Shown one piece after another: positions 36,306 to 44,992 of a stretch of DNA of 64,000 nucleotides (its first letter is position 1; each line of letters starts with the position of its first letter). The notes under the pieces were generated by a model. The model was not told the origin of the DNA. It saw only the letters and a program-made list of their open reading frames with translations, and searched no databases. A program made the position numbers and the translations under genes. The stretch is from CAVXYG01 sp963766005 (GTDB lineage: Bacteria; Actinomycetota; Actinomycetes; S36-B12; GCA-2699445), in assembly GCA_963766005.1 (NCBI GenBank), contig CAVXYG010000001.1, positions 62,001 to 126,000 of the forward strand, given 5' to 3'.

Positions 36306-38330
36306 TCTCTCCGCGAGCCGCCGCAGCGCCGCGAGCACGATGTCGGTGTTCGACGTCCGCCACATCGCGGGCAGCGAGTCCAGCAGGAAGGTGCCGTAGC
36401 TGCGCCGAGCGAGTCGGCTGTCCAGGATCGCCACGACGCCCCGATCCTCGGTGTCCCTGATCAAGCGCCCGGCGCCCTGGGCGAGCAGCAGGGCGGCATG
36501 CGGCAGGGCGACGGCGGCGAATCCCGATCGCCCCTCGGCAGCGGCCGCCTCCGAACGCGCAGCAAGGACGGGGTCGTCGGGCCTGGGAAACGGCACCTTG
36601 TCGAGGATCACGCAGGAACACGCCGCCCCGGGGATGTCCACGCCCTGCCACAGCGACAGCGTCCCGACGAGCACCGACCGCTCATCCGAGGCGAACTTCG
36701 CCACTAGCGGACCGACCGGCACGCCGCGCTCCTGGTACAGCAGCGTCACTCCGGGGACGGCGACGTCGCGCAGGTGCTCCACGATGGCATCGGCCGACCG
36801 CCAGGATGCCGCCAGGACGAGGGTGCGGCCGCCGGCTGCGCGCACCAGCGAGGCGATCCGCGACAGCGTCGCCCCCGCGACGGCCTCTCGTCCCGGCGCC
36901 GGCAGATCGCCTGCAACGTAGAGGATGGACTGGCGCTGGTAGTCGAACGGCGAGCCGACGTCGAGGTGCGCCCACTGGGATGAGGCGGCGGTCCCGCGGT
37001 CGTCGGCGGCCTCCGCCTCGGCTGTCCCGGCGCTGCCCGCGGCCGCCTCGGGCTCCGCCGCCAACTCCTCACCCGCACCGGGTAGGCCCCATCCCGCGGC
37101 CATCGTCCGAAACGCACCGCCCAGCCGCATCGTGGCGCTCGTGGCGATCACGGTGCGCTCGTCAAACAGCCCGCTGCGCAGTCGTCCGCTCACTGCGAGC
37201 GGTGCGCAGGACAATCCCGCCGGGTCCTCGGTCATCCATCGGACCACTTCAGCATCGTCTCGCAGCAGCAGACCCGCGAGGTCGTGCGCCTCGGTGAAGG
37301 ATGCCGCAGCGGCCTGCCGCCGCGACACGGTGTCGCCGTCGCCGCCGCTGGCCAGCTCACTCAACGCCGCGTAGGCACCATCACGGACCTCAGCGAGCGA
37401 GCGCACCATCCCCTGGGGCAGCCGCGGGAGTCGCCGATCGGAACCCTGGCCTGGCACATCGCCCGTCAGCGCTGCCTCGAACCCGGACGCCGCATCGCGC
37501 CACCGCTGCAGCACCTGCTCGGTCAGCAGTCCGGAGCCGAGGCGCGCCGACTCGCCCAGCCCTGGCGCGGTCAGCGACTGCGTGCTCGCCTGGGTCACGC
37601 GAGCGACCAGCTCGTGCGCCTCGTCGATGATGGCGACGTCGTAGTCCGGCAGCAGGTCAGCCTCACCTGCCAGGTCGATCGCGAGGACCGTGTGGTTGGC
37701 GACGACGAGGTCGGCTGCGGCCGCCCGATCCCGCGCCACTTCGGCAAAGCAGGAGTCGCCGACCGGGCAGCGCTGCCGCCCCACGCACTCACGTCCGGAG
37801 ACCGACAGTGCGCGCCACACGCGCGCATCGACCGGTTCGGCCAGATCGTCGCGATCGCCGGTGTCGGTCTCGGCTGCCCAGTCCCGCAGCATCTGCCCCT
37901 GCTGCTCCAACCGGCCGGGCAGATCGAACAACGCGTCCCCCCGGGGCACGTCGGCGGACTCCGCCAACCGCAACTGGCACACGTAGTTGCTGCGGCCCTT
38001 GACGACCGCGACCGCCGGCCGCCGCGGCAGTGCCGGGCCGATGGCGTCGAGCACGACGGGGATGTCTTTGCTGATGAGTTGCCGTTGCAGCGCCAAGGTC
38101 GCCGTCGACACCAGGATCCGCTCCTCGGAACCGACGCTGCGCAGCGCGGCGGGCAACAGATAGGCGAAGCTCTTGCCGGTACCAGTCCCGGCCTGGACGA
38201 TCAGATGGCGGCGGTCCCGCATCGCCTGAGCGACGGCGTCGGCCATTCGCGCCTGCCCCGGCCTGGGGCTGCCTCCGATGTGCTCGACGAGCGTGGTCAG
38301 TGCTTCGGCAAGACCCCCGTCGGCGCTCAT
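36291..38330 (-). CDS. DinG/YoaA-type ATP-dependent DNA helicase
   Basis: 679-residue XPD-like superfamily 2 helicase. Walker A GTGTGKS (48-54), DEAH box (IIDEAH), and motif VI QGAGRLIRDTEDRG. A four-Cys cluster near CVGRQRCPVGDSCF with an earlier Cys (NYVCQLR) is consistent with the Fe-S cluster of the family. It unwinds forked or RNA:DNA hybrid structures in repair. Last gene of the miaA-dapF-hflX-GGDEF/EAL run; 10 bp from its upstream neighbour. Confidence 0.92.
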   Translation of the reverse strand: MSADGGLAEALTTLVEHIGGSPRPGQARMADAVAQAMRDRRHLIVQAGTGTGKSFAYLLPAALRSVGSEERILVSTATLALQRQLISKDIPVVLDAIGPALPRRPAVAVVKGRSNYVCQLRLAESADVPRGDALFDLPGRLEQQGQMLRDWAAETDTGDRDDLAEPVDARVWRALSVSGRECVGRQRCPVGDSCFAEVARDRAAAADLVVANHTVLAIDLAGEADLLPDYDVAIIDEAHELVARVTQASTQSLTAPGLGESARLGSGLLTEQVLQRWRDAASGFEAALTGDVPGQGSDRRLPRLPQGMVRSLAEVRDGAYAALSELASGGDGDTVSRRQAAAASFTEAHDLAGLLLRDDAEVVRWMTEDPAGLSCAPLAVSGRLRSGLFDERTVIATSATMRLGGAFRTMAAGWGLPGAGEELAAEPEAAAGSAGTAEAEAADDRGTAASSQWAHLDVGSPFDYQRQSILYVAGDLPAPGREAVAGATLSRIASLVRAAGGRTLVLAASWRSADAIVEHLRDVAVPGVTLLYQERGVPVGPLVAKFASDERSVLVGTLSLWQGVDIPGAACSCVILDKVPFPRPDDPVLAARSEAAAAEGRSGFAAVALPHAALLLAQGAGRLIRDTEDRGVVAILDSRLARRSYGTFLLDSLPAMWRTSNTDIVLAALRRLAERSDAP

Positions 38331-38340
38331 CCGCGCCCCC

Positions 38341-41058
38341 TCACTCCATCACCAGCAGAGAGGCCTCCGGCCGGATGAAGTCGATCAGGTCGTCCACCGT
38401 CAGCGGCGGCGCGTAGAGGAACCCCTGTCCTCGATCGCAGCCCATGCCGCGCAGCAGGTCTGCCTGCTCCACCGTGGTCAGCCCCTCGGCCAGCGTCACC
38501 AGGTTGACGCTCCGGCCGATCTCGACGATCGCGCGCATGATGGACAGCCCCCTGCCGACCGAGTTGAGCCGCTGGGTGAAGGATGCGTCGATCTTCACGA
38601 TGTCGACCGGCATCTCCACGAGGCTGGCCATGGAGGAGTACCCGGTGCCGAAGTCGTCGATCGCCACCTGGCAGCCGATGCGCTGCAACCGACGCAGCAG
38701 CCGCGTGGCCTCCTCGGTGCGGGTCGCCAGGGCCGTCTCGGTGACCTCGATCACGAGGTGCTCCGCGCGCCACCCCGTCTCGGACAGGGAGTCCAGGACC
38801 CGGTGCTCCAGACCGTCGTCCAGCTCGACGGCGCTGACGTTCACCGACACCGGCAGGCGTCGGCCGGTCGCCTTGGCAACCTGCCCCATCTCCGTGAGCG
38901 CTCGGGTCAGCACCGCATGGTCCACCTCGTCGACGAGCCCCAGCTGCTCGGCCAGCGGGATGAAGACATCGGGCGACTCCAGCGACCCGTCCGCGCGCCG
39001 GCGCCGCACCAGGGCCTCGGCTCCGACCACTTCTCCGTCCGACAGCCGCACGATCGGCTGGTAGCGCACGACCAGGGAGCGGTCCCGCAGCGCCGAGCGC
39101 AGATCGGCCTCGGTCGCCGAGGCGGTGTCGCTGGCCAGCCGCAGCTTGGGGTCGAAACGCACCAGGGGCGAGCGCTCCATGGAGCGGGAACTGGTCATCG
39201 CCAGCTCCGCCCGACTCAACAGGTCCGCGATGGGCATGGCATCGGACTCGCTGACGGCGTACCCCGGCGCGACATCGAGCGGCAGCGGCCGGCCATCGGG
39301 CAGCGTCATCATCCGCAGCGCCTCGCGGATACTGGCTGCGGCCGAGACGACCTCCGTGACCGGGACCGAGCCCTGGACGAGAATCGCGAAGGTGTCGGCG
39401 GACAGCCGCGCCGGCTCCGACACCGGACCGGGAAGCTCGCGCAGAATCTGCGCCACGAGTTGCAGCAGTTTGTCGCCGGCGGACTGGCCGTACTGGTCGT
39501 TGAACGGTGTGAAGCGCCGCAGGTTGATCACCAGCACGCAGCGGGTGCCGCGGCGATCGGCGGTACTGGCCAGGAAGCCCTCGCGGCTGCGCAGGCCGGT
39601 CAGCGTGTCGCGGGAGTCCGATTCCGCAAGCAGGGCGCGCATCCTGCGTTCATCGGTCACGTCGTGCCCGTGGACGAGGTAGCCGTCGATGTCGAGGCCG
39701 ACGAGCGCTGTGAACTGCCACTCCACCTCCCGGCCCCCATCCGCTGTTCCGCGCAGCAGCATGTCCACCGACTCCGTCGGCTTCCCCGACAGCGTGTCGG
39801 CACGGTCCATGAGGTCGCGCACCATGGTCTCGGTTGCCGGCGAACTGCTGAGCAGACTGGCGAACAGCCGGCCGCGCAACTCCTGCGGACCCAGCCCGAT
39901 GGCACGATGCACCGAGGGTGAGGCATAGACGATGCTGCCGTCGCGATGCAGCACGAGGACCAGGTCCTGGCTGCGTCCCACGAGGACCTGGAACCACTCC
40001 TCCTCAGTGCTCGTCGACAGGCGTGCGCCGCTGCGCTGCCGAGCCGCATGGCGCAGCTCCGATGACGCCAGCGCGCGCAGCACCACGATGCTGATGAGCA
40101 GGAAGATGAGGAGGATCCCGCCCAGGATCTCCGGCGCCCCCGGAGGTCCGGGCTCGGTGGCCAGCACGCCCACCAGGACCATGCTCGCCAACGGAATCGG
40201 GAGCAGTGGGCCCACCGCTGAGTAGATCTCGCGGGCGCGGGCCTCCACGGCGCCCTCCACCTCGCCGGCAGGCAGCATGCAGAACGTCACGAACAGCCCC
40301 ACGCCCACGACGTAGGCGGGCAGCGACAGCGGGACCGACGTCACGCCACCCGGCGGGAACATCACGTCGATCACGCCGGCGAGGATCTGCCCGGCCACGG
40401 AAGCATGGAGCAGCACCAGCTGGCGGGCGGGCAGGGCCGAGCGCTGCCGGGACGCGGCGATGAGGACCAGCATCAGCATGGCACCGCCGAGCAGCGCTAC
40501 CGCGTTGAGCGCCGCAAAGGGCCGACGGCCGGCTGCGTCGACCGCGGTCGGCACCACGATGAGCGCCCAGACCACGGCCAGGCCCAGCGACCCCACCAGA
40601 GCGTCGGCGACGAGGACCCGGAACTGCGCCTTGCTCAGGCGGGGCGGCCAGCACAACCGGACCAGCCCGATGACCAGCAGTGGCAGCGACAGCACCTTCG
40701 AGACCGCCTCGACGGCGAGGGCGAGGTCCTGCGAGAACCATTCCTCGACGACGACGACGACGGCTGCGCCGACGTAGAAGATGCCTGCGCCCCAAGCGAC
40801 GCGTTCTAGCGCCGCCGCTGTGGTCGAGGTGTCGCGCCGGCCCCGCACGCGGGCACCGCGCACCGCCGCGGCGGTGATCGCCAGCAGCGCGACGACAGCA
40901 TCGACCACGGCAACCGGGGCGGGGACCAACCCGATGCCGTTGCGCAGGAGCAACTCCCCCAGGACTGCGGCCGAGGCGGCAAGCAGCGCCACGGCCATCA
41001 GGACGATCGCTGCGGTGTCTGCCAGGATCGGCCGATGTCGCGTGTGGGGTGCCGCCAT
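38341..41058 (-). CDS. Membrane PAS-GGDEF-EAL protein, degenerate GGDEF
   Basis: 905 residues. About eight TM helices occupy roughly 10-330; a PAS domain follows (EEWFQVLVGRSQDLVLVLHRDG..., ~350-470), then a GGDEF domain whose active motif reads SADTF instead of GGDEF, so cyclase activity is unlikely. The C-terminal EAL domain keeps EAL (GAEALVRRR), AIDDFGTGYSS and the QG block, suggesting c-di-GMP phosphodiesterase activity. ATG 41058 sits 2 bp past the hflX stop. A c-di-GMP sensor/hydrolase embedded in a tRNA/ribosome/DNA-repair operon is unexpected. Confidence 0.88.
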   Translation of the reverse strand: MAAPHTRHRPILADTAAIVLMAVALLAASAAVLGELLLRNGIGLVPAPVAVVDAVVALLAITAAAVRGARVRGRRDTSTTAAALERVAWGAGIFYVGAAVVVVVEEWFSQDLALAVEAVSKVLSLPLLVIGLVRLCWPPRLSKAQFRVLVADALVGSLGLAVVWALIVVPTAVDAAGRRPFAALNAVALLGGAMLMLVLIAASRQRSALPARQLVLLHASVAGQILAGVIDVMFPPGGVTSVPLSLPAYVVGVGLFVTFCMLPAGEVEGAVEARAREIYSAVGPLLPIPLASMVLVGVLATEPGPPGAPEILGGILLIFLLISIVVLRALASSELRHAARQRSGARLSTSTEEEWFQVLVGRSQDLVLVLHRDGSIVYASPSVHRAIGLGPQELRGRLFASLLSSSPATETMVRDLMDRADTLSGKPTESVDMLLRGTADGGREVEWQFTALVGLDIDGYLVHGHDVTDERRMRALLAESDSRDTLTGLRSREGFLASTADRRGTRCVLVINLRRFTPFNDQYGQSAGDKLLQLVAQILRELPGPVSEPARLSADTFAILVQGSVPVTEVVSAAASIREALRMMTLPDGRPLPLDVAPGYAVSESDAMPIADLLSRAELAMTSSRSMERSPLVRFDPKLRLASDTASATEADLRSALRDRSLVVRYQPIVRLSDGEVVGAEALVRRRRADGSLESPDVFIPLAEQLGLVDEVDHAVLTRALTEMGQVAKATGRRLPVSVNVSAVELDDGLEHRVLDSLSETGWRAEHLVIEVTETALATRTEEATRLLRRLQRIGCQVAIDDFGTGYSSMASLVEMPVDIVKIDASFTQRLNSVGRGLSIMRAIVEIGRSVNLVTLAEGLTTVEQADLLRGMGCDRGQGFLYAPPLTVDDLIDFIRPEASLLVME

Positions 41059-41060
41059 GA

Positions 41061-42449
41061 TCACACCGCGAACTCCGCCACGCGGGCGGCCAGCCACTCC
41101 GGGACGACTGCGGCGACATCGGTACCCGCGTCGCGGTACGTCGTCGCGGTGACGGTGCCGTGGTCGTGCAGCTCGGCGACCAGATCGCCGCGGTCGTAGG
41201 GCAGCAGCAGGTGCACCGGCACGCTGGGACGCGGCAGCCGCTCCCCGACCGCCGCCAGCAGCGCGTCGACACCGGCCCCCGAACGCGCCGACACCGCGAC
41301 AGCGCCCGGAAAGCGGCGCTGCAAGGAGGCCATCGCGCTCGGGTCGGCGATGTCGCTCTTGTTCAGCACGACCAGTTGGGGGAGCTCGCCGGCCCCGATC
41401 TCACCGAGCACCTCCTGCACGGCTGCCATCTGGCCGATGGGGTCGGGGTCGGCGGCATCCACGACCAGCGCGATGAGATCCGCCTCCACGGTTTCCTCCA
41501 GCGTCGATCGGAACGCATCGACGAGCTGGTGCGGCAGGTGCCGGACGAAGCCGACGGTGTCGACGAGCGTGAAGTCGCGGCCGTCCGGAGTCGCCGCCCG
41601 CCGCACCGTGGGATCCAGCGTGGCGAAGAGCGCGTCCTCCACCAGCACACCCGCGCCGGTGATGCGGTTCAACAGGCTGGACTTGCCGGCGTTGGTGTAT
41701 CCCGCCAGCGCGACAGCGGGCACCCGGCGGCGCACTCTGCCGCTGCGCTGGGTGGCACGCGCCACCTTCATCCCGGCGATCTGCCTGCGCAGGCGCGAGA
41801 TCTGGGTCCGGATGCGCCGCCGGTCCATCTCGAGCTTCGTCTCACCCGGCCCACGGGTACCGATCCCCGCCCCGCCGGAGACCCGCCCGCCCGCCTGCCT
41901 GGACAGGGATTCGCCCCAGCCTCGAAGGCGCGGCAAGAGGTACTCCAGCTGCGCGAGCGACACCTGCGCCTTGCCCTCCCTGCTGCGGGCGTGCTGCGCG
42001 AAGATGTCCAGGATCAGCCACGTCCGGTCGACGACCTTCACCTGCACGAAGGCCTCCAGCTGCCGCAACTGTCCGGGCGTCAGCTCGCCATCGCAGATCA
42101 CGGTGTCGGCGCCGACGTCGGAGACGATGGCTGCCAGTTCCTGCGCCTTGCCCTTCCCGACGAAGGTCGCCGGATCGGGGCGGTCGCGCCGCTGGATGAG
42201 GCCCTCGAGCACCACCGACCCGGCGGTCGTCGCCAGCGCCGCCAACTCGGTGAGCGAGGCCTCCGCCTCCCGGGCCGTCCCCTCGGTCCACACCCCGATG
42301 AGCACCACGCGCTCCAGCCGCACCTGCCGGTACTCGACCTCGGTGATGTCCTGCAGTTCCGTGGACAGGCTCTGCACGCGTCGCAGTGCGTTGCGGTCGG
42401 CGAGGTCCCACTGCTCCTGCCCGGCCGGATCCAGCCAGGTGTCCGTCAC
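41061..42449 (-). CDS. hflX: GTPase HflX
   Basis: 462 residues. HflX is a ribosome-splitting/rescue GTPase active under stress. The N-terminal domain has TFVGKGKAQEL and a helical linker with GGAGIGTRGPGETKLE; the G domain starts near residue 245 with GYTNAGKS, followed by DTVGFVRHLP and NKSD. The GTG at 42449 overlaps the dapF stop by four bases (GTGA) with GGGGG upstream, indicating translational coupling. Confidence 0.95.
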   Translation of the reverse strand: MTDTWLDPAGQEQWDLADRNALRRVQSLSTELQDITEVEYRQVRLERVVLIGVWTEGTAREAEASLTELAALATTAGSVVLEGLIQRRDRPDPATFVGKGKAQELAAIVSDVGADTVICDGELTPGQLRQLEAFVQVKVVDRTWLILDIFAQHARSREGKAQVSLAQLEYLLPRLRGWGESLSRQAGGRVSGGAGIGTRGPGETKLEMDRRRIRTQISRLRRQIAGMKVARATQRSGRVRRRVPAVALAGYTNAGKSSLLNRITGAGVLVEDALFATLDPTVRRAATPDGRDFTLVDTVGFVRHLPHQLVDAFRSTLEETVEADLIALVVDAADPDPIGQMAAVQEVLGEIGAGELPQLVVLNKSDIADPSAMASLQRRFPGAVAVSARSGAGVDALLAAVGERLPRPSVPVHLLLPYDRGDLVAELHDHGTVTATTYRDAGTDVAAVVPEWLAARVAEFAV

Positions 42450-43291
42450 TGCGCCCCCTGCAACCACTCGCGGACCAGCCGGCCCTCGGCAACGGTCGCT
42501 GTGGGCCCGGTGAGCGCCACGAAGCCGTCGCCGCCAATCGACACCTGCAGGATGCCCCCGGGAACGTCCACGCGCATCTCGGACTCCAATCCGCCCGGCT
42601 CTGCGTCTGCGGCCGCCGCCACCGCCGCAGCGCACGCACCGGTGCCGCACGACAGGGTCTCCCCCACACCTCGCTCGTGCACCCGCAGAGCGATGTGACG
42701 AACGCCGCGGCGCACCACGAACTCCACGTTCGCGCCTTCCGGAAAGGCAGCCGCCGGCGTCACTCGCGGCGCGCTCAGCAGCGGTCCCGCCTCGTCGAGG
42801 TCTGTGACGAAGACCACGGCGTGCGGGTTCGGCACGTGGATCCGGGTGGCGGGCCAACGGTGGGGACCGACGGCCACGTCGACTCCGCCGATCTCGTCCA
42901 TCTGGGCCATACCCATGTCCACGCGGACCGACCCGCCGTCCACGCGCTCGGCCGTGCGGGCCCCGCCGCGGGTGGCGAAGCGCACCGGACCGGCAGGCGC
43001 GAGCCCGGCGTCCCACAGGTACTGCGCGAAGACCCGGGCGCCGTTGCCGCACATCTGGGCGGCAGAGCCGTCCGCGTTGCGGTAATCCATGAAGAACTCG
43101 CAGCCGGAGCTGTCGGGGATCGCCTCGCCGGCGGACTCGGTGCGCACCACGCGCAGCACGCCATCGGCACCCACGCCGAAGCGGCGGTCGCAGAGCCGAC
43201 GCACGAGCTCCTCGGACAGCTGCATCCGGCCGTCGACGTCCGGGAGCACGACGAAATCGTTGCCTGTCCCGTGCGCTTTGCGGAACTCCAT
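42446..43291 (-). CDS. dapF: Diaminopimelate epimerase
   Basis: 281 residues. It converts LL- to meso-diaminopimelate for lysine and peptidoglycan. The two catalytic Cys are in conserved boxes: MCGNGAR (C81) and SCGTGAC (C215). N-terminal KAHGTGNDFVV is diagnostic. It lies 30 bp downstream of miaA. Confidence 0.96.
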   Translation of the reverse strand: MEFRKAHGTGNDFVVLPDVDGRMQLSEELVRRLCDRRFGVGADGVLRVVRTESAGEAIPDSSGCEFFMDYRNADGSAAQMCGNGARVFAQYLWDAGLAPAGPVRFATRGGARTAERVDGGSVRVDMGMAQMDEIGGVDVAVGPHRWPATRIHVPNPHAVVFVTDLDEAGPLLSAPRVTPAAAFPEGANVEFVVRRGVRHIALRVHERGVGETLSCGTGACAAAVAAAADAEPGGLESEMRVDVPGGILQVSIGGDGFVALTGPTATVAEGRLVREWLQGAQ

Positions 43292-43321
43292 CCCACCAGC
43301 CTATGTCAGGCCGAGCCTGGA

Positions 43322-44260
43322 TCAGGTCCGCGCGTCGAGCAGGTCAGCGACCCGCTCGGCCACGCGCTGCGGGGAGCCCGTGGCGCCGAGGCCGGCGTCC
43401 AACCACGTGATGCGCGGATCTCGGCGAAACCACCGCAGCTGCCGCCGGGCCAGCTGCCGCGTCCGCCGGGCCGTCGCGGCGATCGCCTCGCTGCGCGTCA
43501 GTTCGCCGTCCAGATGGGCAAGACACTCCTGGTAGCCCACCGCCTTGCTCGCGGTGGGCCCTTCCCGCAGGCCGGCCCCCGCCAGCACCGAGACCTCCTC
43601 CACCAGACCGTCGCGCCACATGTCGGCGACCCGCTCATCAATGGCGCGGTCCAGCTCGGCCATCGGGGCGGCAAGGCCGACCCAGAGCGTGGGCAGCCAC
43701 GCCGGGGGGTCTCGGGGCAGCCGCGCCCGAAAGCTGCCGGTCAGTTCCACTACCTCCAGGGCGCGCACCAGGCGCCGGCCGTTCGCCGGTTCGATGGCGG
43801 CGGCAGCTGCCGGATCGCGGCGCGCCAACTCCTCGTGCAGCGCTTCGGGACCCGAATCCGCGAGCCGGCGCTCGTAGCGGTCGCGCACCACGGGATCGGT
43901 CGCCGGCACCTGCAGGTCGTCCAGGACCGCGGTGAGATACAGGCCGGAGCCGCCGACCAAGATCGGCAGCGCCGCCGGATCGAGCTGCCGCAGTTCGGCG
44001 CGGGCCGCGTCGCGGTACTCCACCACGCTGGCTCGATGGGTCACCGGCCAGAGGTCCAGCAGCCGGTGCGGCACCGCGGCGCGCGATGCGGCATCGACTT
44101 TGGCGGTGCCGACATCCATCCCCCGGTACAGCTGCATGGCATCGCCGTTGAGGACGACGACCGACCGGGGTGCTCGCAGCGCGGCCAACGCCACCGCGGC
44201 CGCCGACTTGCCGACCGCCGTGGGTCCCACGAGAGCCACCGCCCGCTCGGCACCCGCCAT
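43322..44260 (-). CDS. miaA: tRNA dimethylallyltransferase
   Basis: 312 residues. It adds dimethylallyl to A37 of UNN-reading tRNAs, the substrate later thiolated by MiaB, encoded 700 bp away. P-loop GPTAVGKS (12-19), DAMQLYRGMDVGTAK, VGGSGLY and the tRNA-contacting QLARRQLRWFRRD are all present. First gene of the miaA-dapF-hflX-GGDEF/EAL-dinG run. Confidence 0.95.
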   Translation of the reverse strand: MAGAERAVALVGPTAVGKSAAAVALAALRAPRSVVVLNGDAMQLYRGMDVGTAKVDAASRAAVPHRLLDLWPVTHRASVVEYRDAARAELRQLDPAALPILVGGSGLYLTAVLDDLQVPATDPVVRDRYERRLADSGPEALHEELARRDPAAAAAIEPANGRRLVRALEVVELTGSFRARLPRDPPAWLPTLWVGLAAPMAELDRAIDERVADMWRDGLVEEVSVLAGAGLREGPTASKAVGYQECLAHLDGELTRSEAIAATARRTRQLARRQLRWFRRDPRITWLDAGLGATGSPQRVAERVADLLDART

Positions 44261-44374
44261 CGTTCCTCCTCATCGGTGCCGCCGGCGGCGCGGTGCCGCG
44301 ACACCGTCGCTGGACCCACTTAGATTGTGGGGTGACCGGCAGCACGTCGGACACCCGCAGTGGAAGGCAACCAG

Positions 44375-44716
44375 ATGAACGACAAGCTCGATCAGGTCAA
44401 GGCCAAGGCAACCGAGCTGCTCGGCCAGGCCGACCAGGCGGCCCAGACCGCCAAGGAGAAGGCAGCGAACCTGCCCGCCGAGGCCAGCCAGGCCGCCCAG
44501 ACCGCCAAGGAGAAGGCAGCGAACCTGCCCGCCGAGGCCAGCCAGGCCGCCCAGACCGCCAAGGAGAAGGCAGCGAACCTGCCCGCCGAGGCCAGCCAGG
44601 CCGCCCAGGCCGCCAAGGAGAAGGCAGCCGAGCTCACGGAGCAGGCCAAGCAGGCGGTCCAGCACGCCAAGGGCAAGGCCTCCGGCTCCGGCGGCGGTGG
44701 CGGCGACGTCTCGTGA
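44375..44716 (+). CDS. LEA-like repeat protein, hydrophilic amphipathic helix
   Basis: 113 residues, almost entirely Ala/Lys/Glu/Gln. Three near-identical 18-residue repeats (QAAQTAKEKAANLPAEAS) plus a fourth diverged copy form a long amphipathic helix like LEA/apolipoprotein-type proteins linked to desiccation or membrane protection. The tail is GSGGGGGD. The ATG at 44375 has GGAAGG 7 bases upstream, preferred over GTG 44360. It is divergent from miaA, so it has its own promoter. No signal peptide; function inferred from composition. Confidence 0.78.
   Translation: MNDKLDQVKAKATELLGQADQAAQTAKEKAANLPAEASQAAQTAKEKAANLPAEASQAAQTAKEKAANLPAEASQAAQAAKEKAAELTEQAKQAVQHAKGKASGSGGGGGDVS
44435..44629 (+). 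repeat. 54-bp tandem repeat in the LEA-like gene
   Basis: Three units (44435-44488, 44489-44542, 44543-44596) plus a partial fourth to 44629, nearly identical in DNA, each coding 18 residues. DNA-level identity shows recent duplication rather than ancient protein repeats. Confidence 0.95.
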
Positions 44717-44992
44717 GGTAGCACTGCCGGGGCCGGCGGTCGCGCGCGAGGCCTGCTGAGCACCGATGGTCGAGGTGCGCCGATGGAGTGCGGGCTGGCA
44801 GAGCGGTGGCGTCGGTCGAGACGCGAAGGCCTCCGGTCCTCGCTGGAGACGATCGCTGTCCTAGCGCCCGCGGCCCCGAGCAGTGCTCCGTCACCCTGGT
44901 CCTGCCGCCACCCTGGCCGCGGACTGCGCAGATCTGTCTGGCGGGCTGCGCCCAACAAGGCCTGGGGTCGCGGCCAGAGTGGCGGCAAGCCA
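44717..44992. other. Intergenic region, nothing recognised
   Basis: About 275 bp between the convergent LEA-like and miaB genes. Short frames here look like shadow sequence. No T-run terminator was found. Confidence 0.4.
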
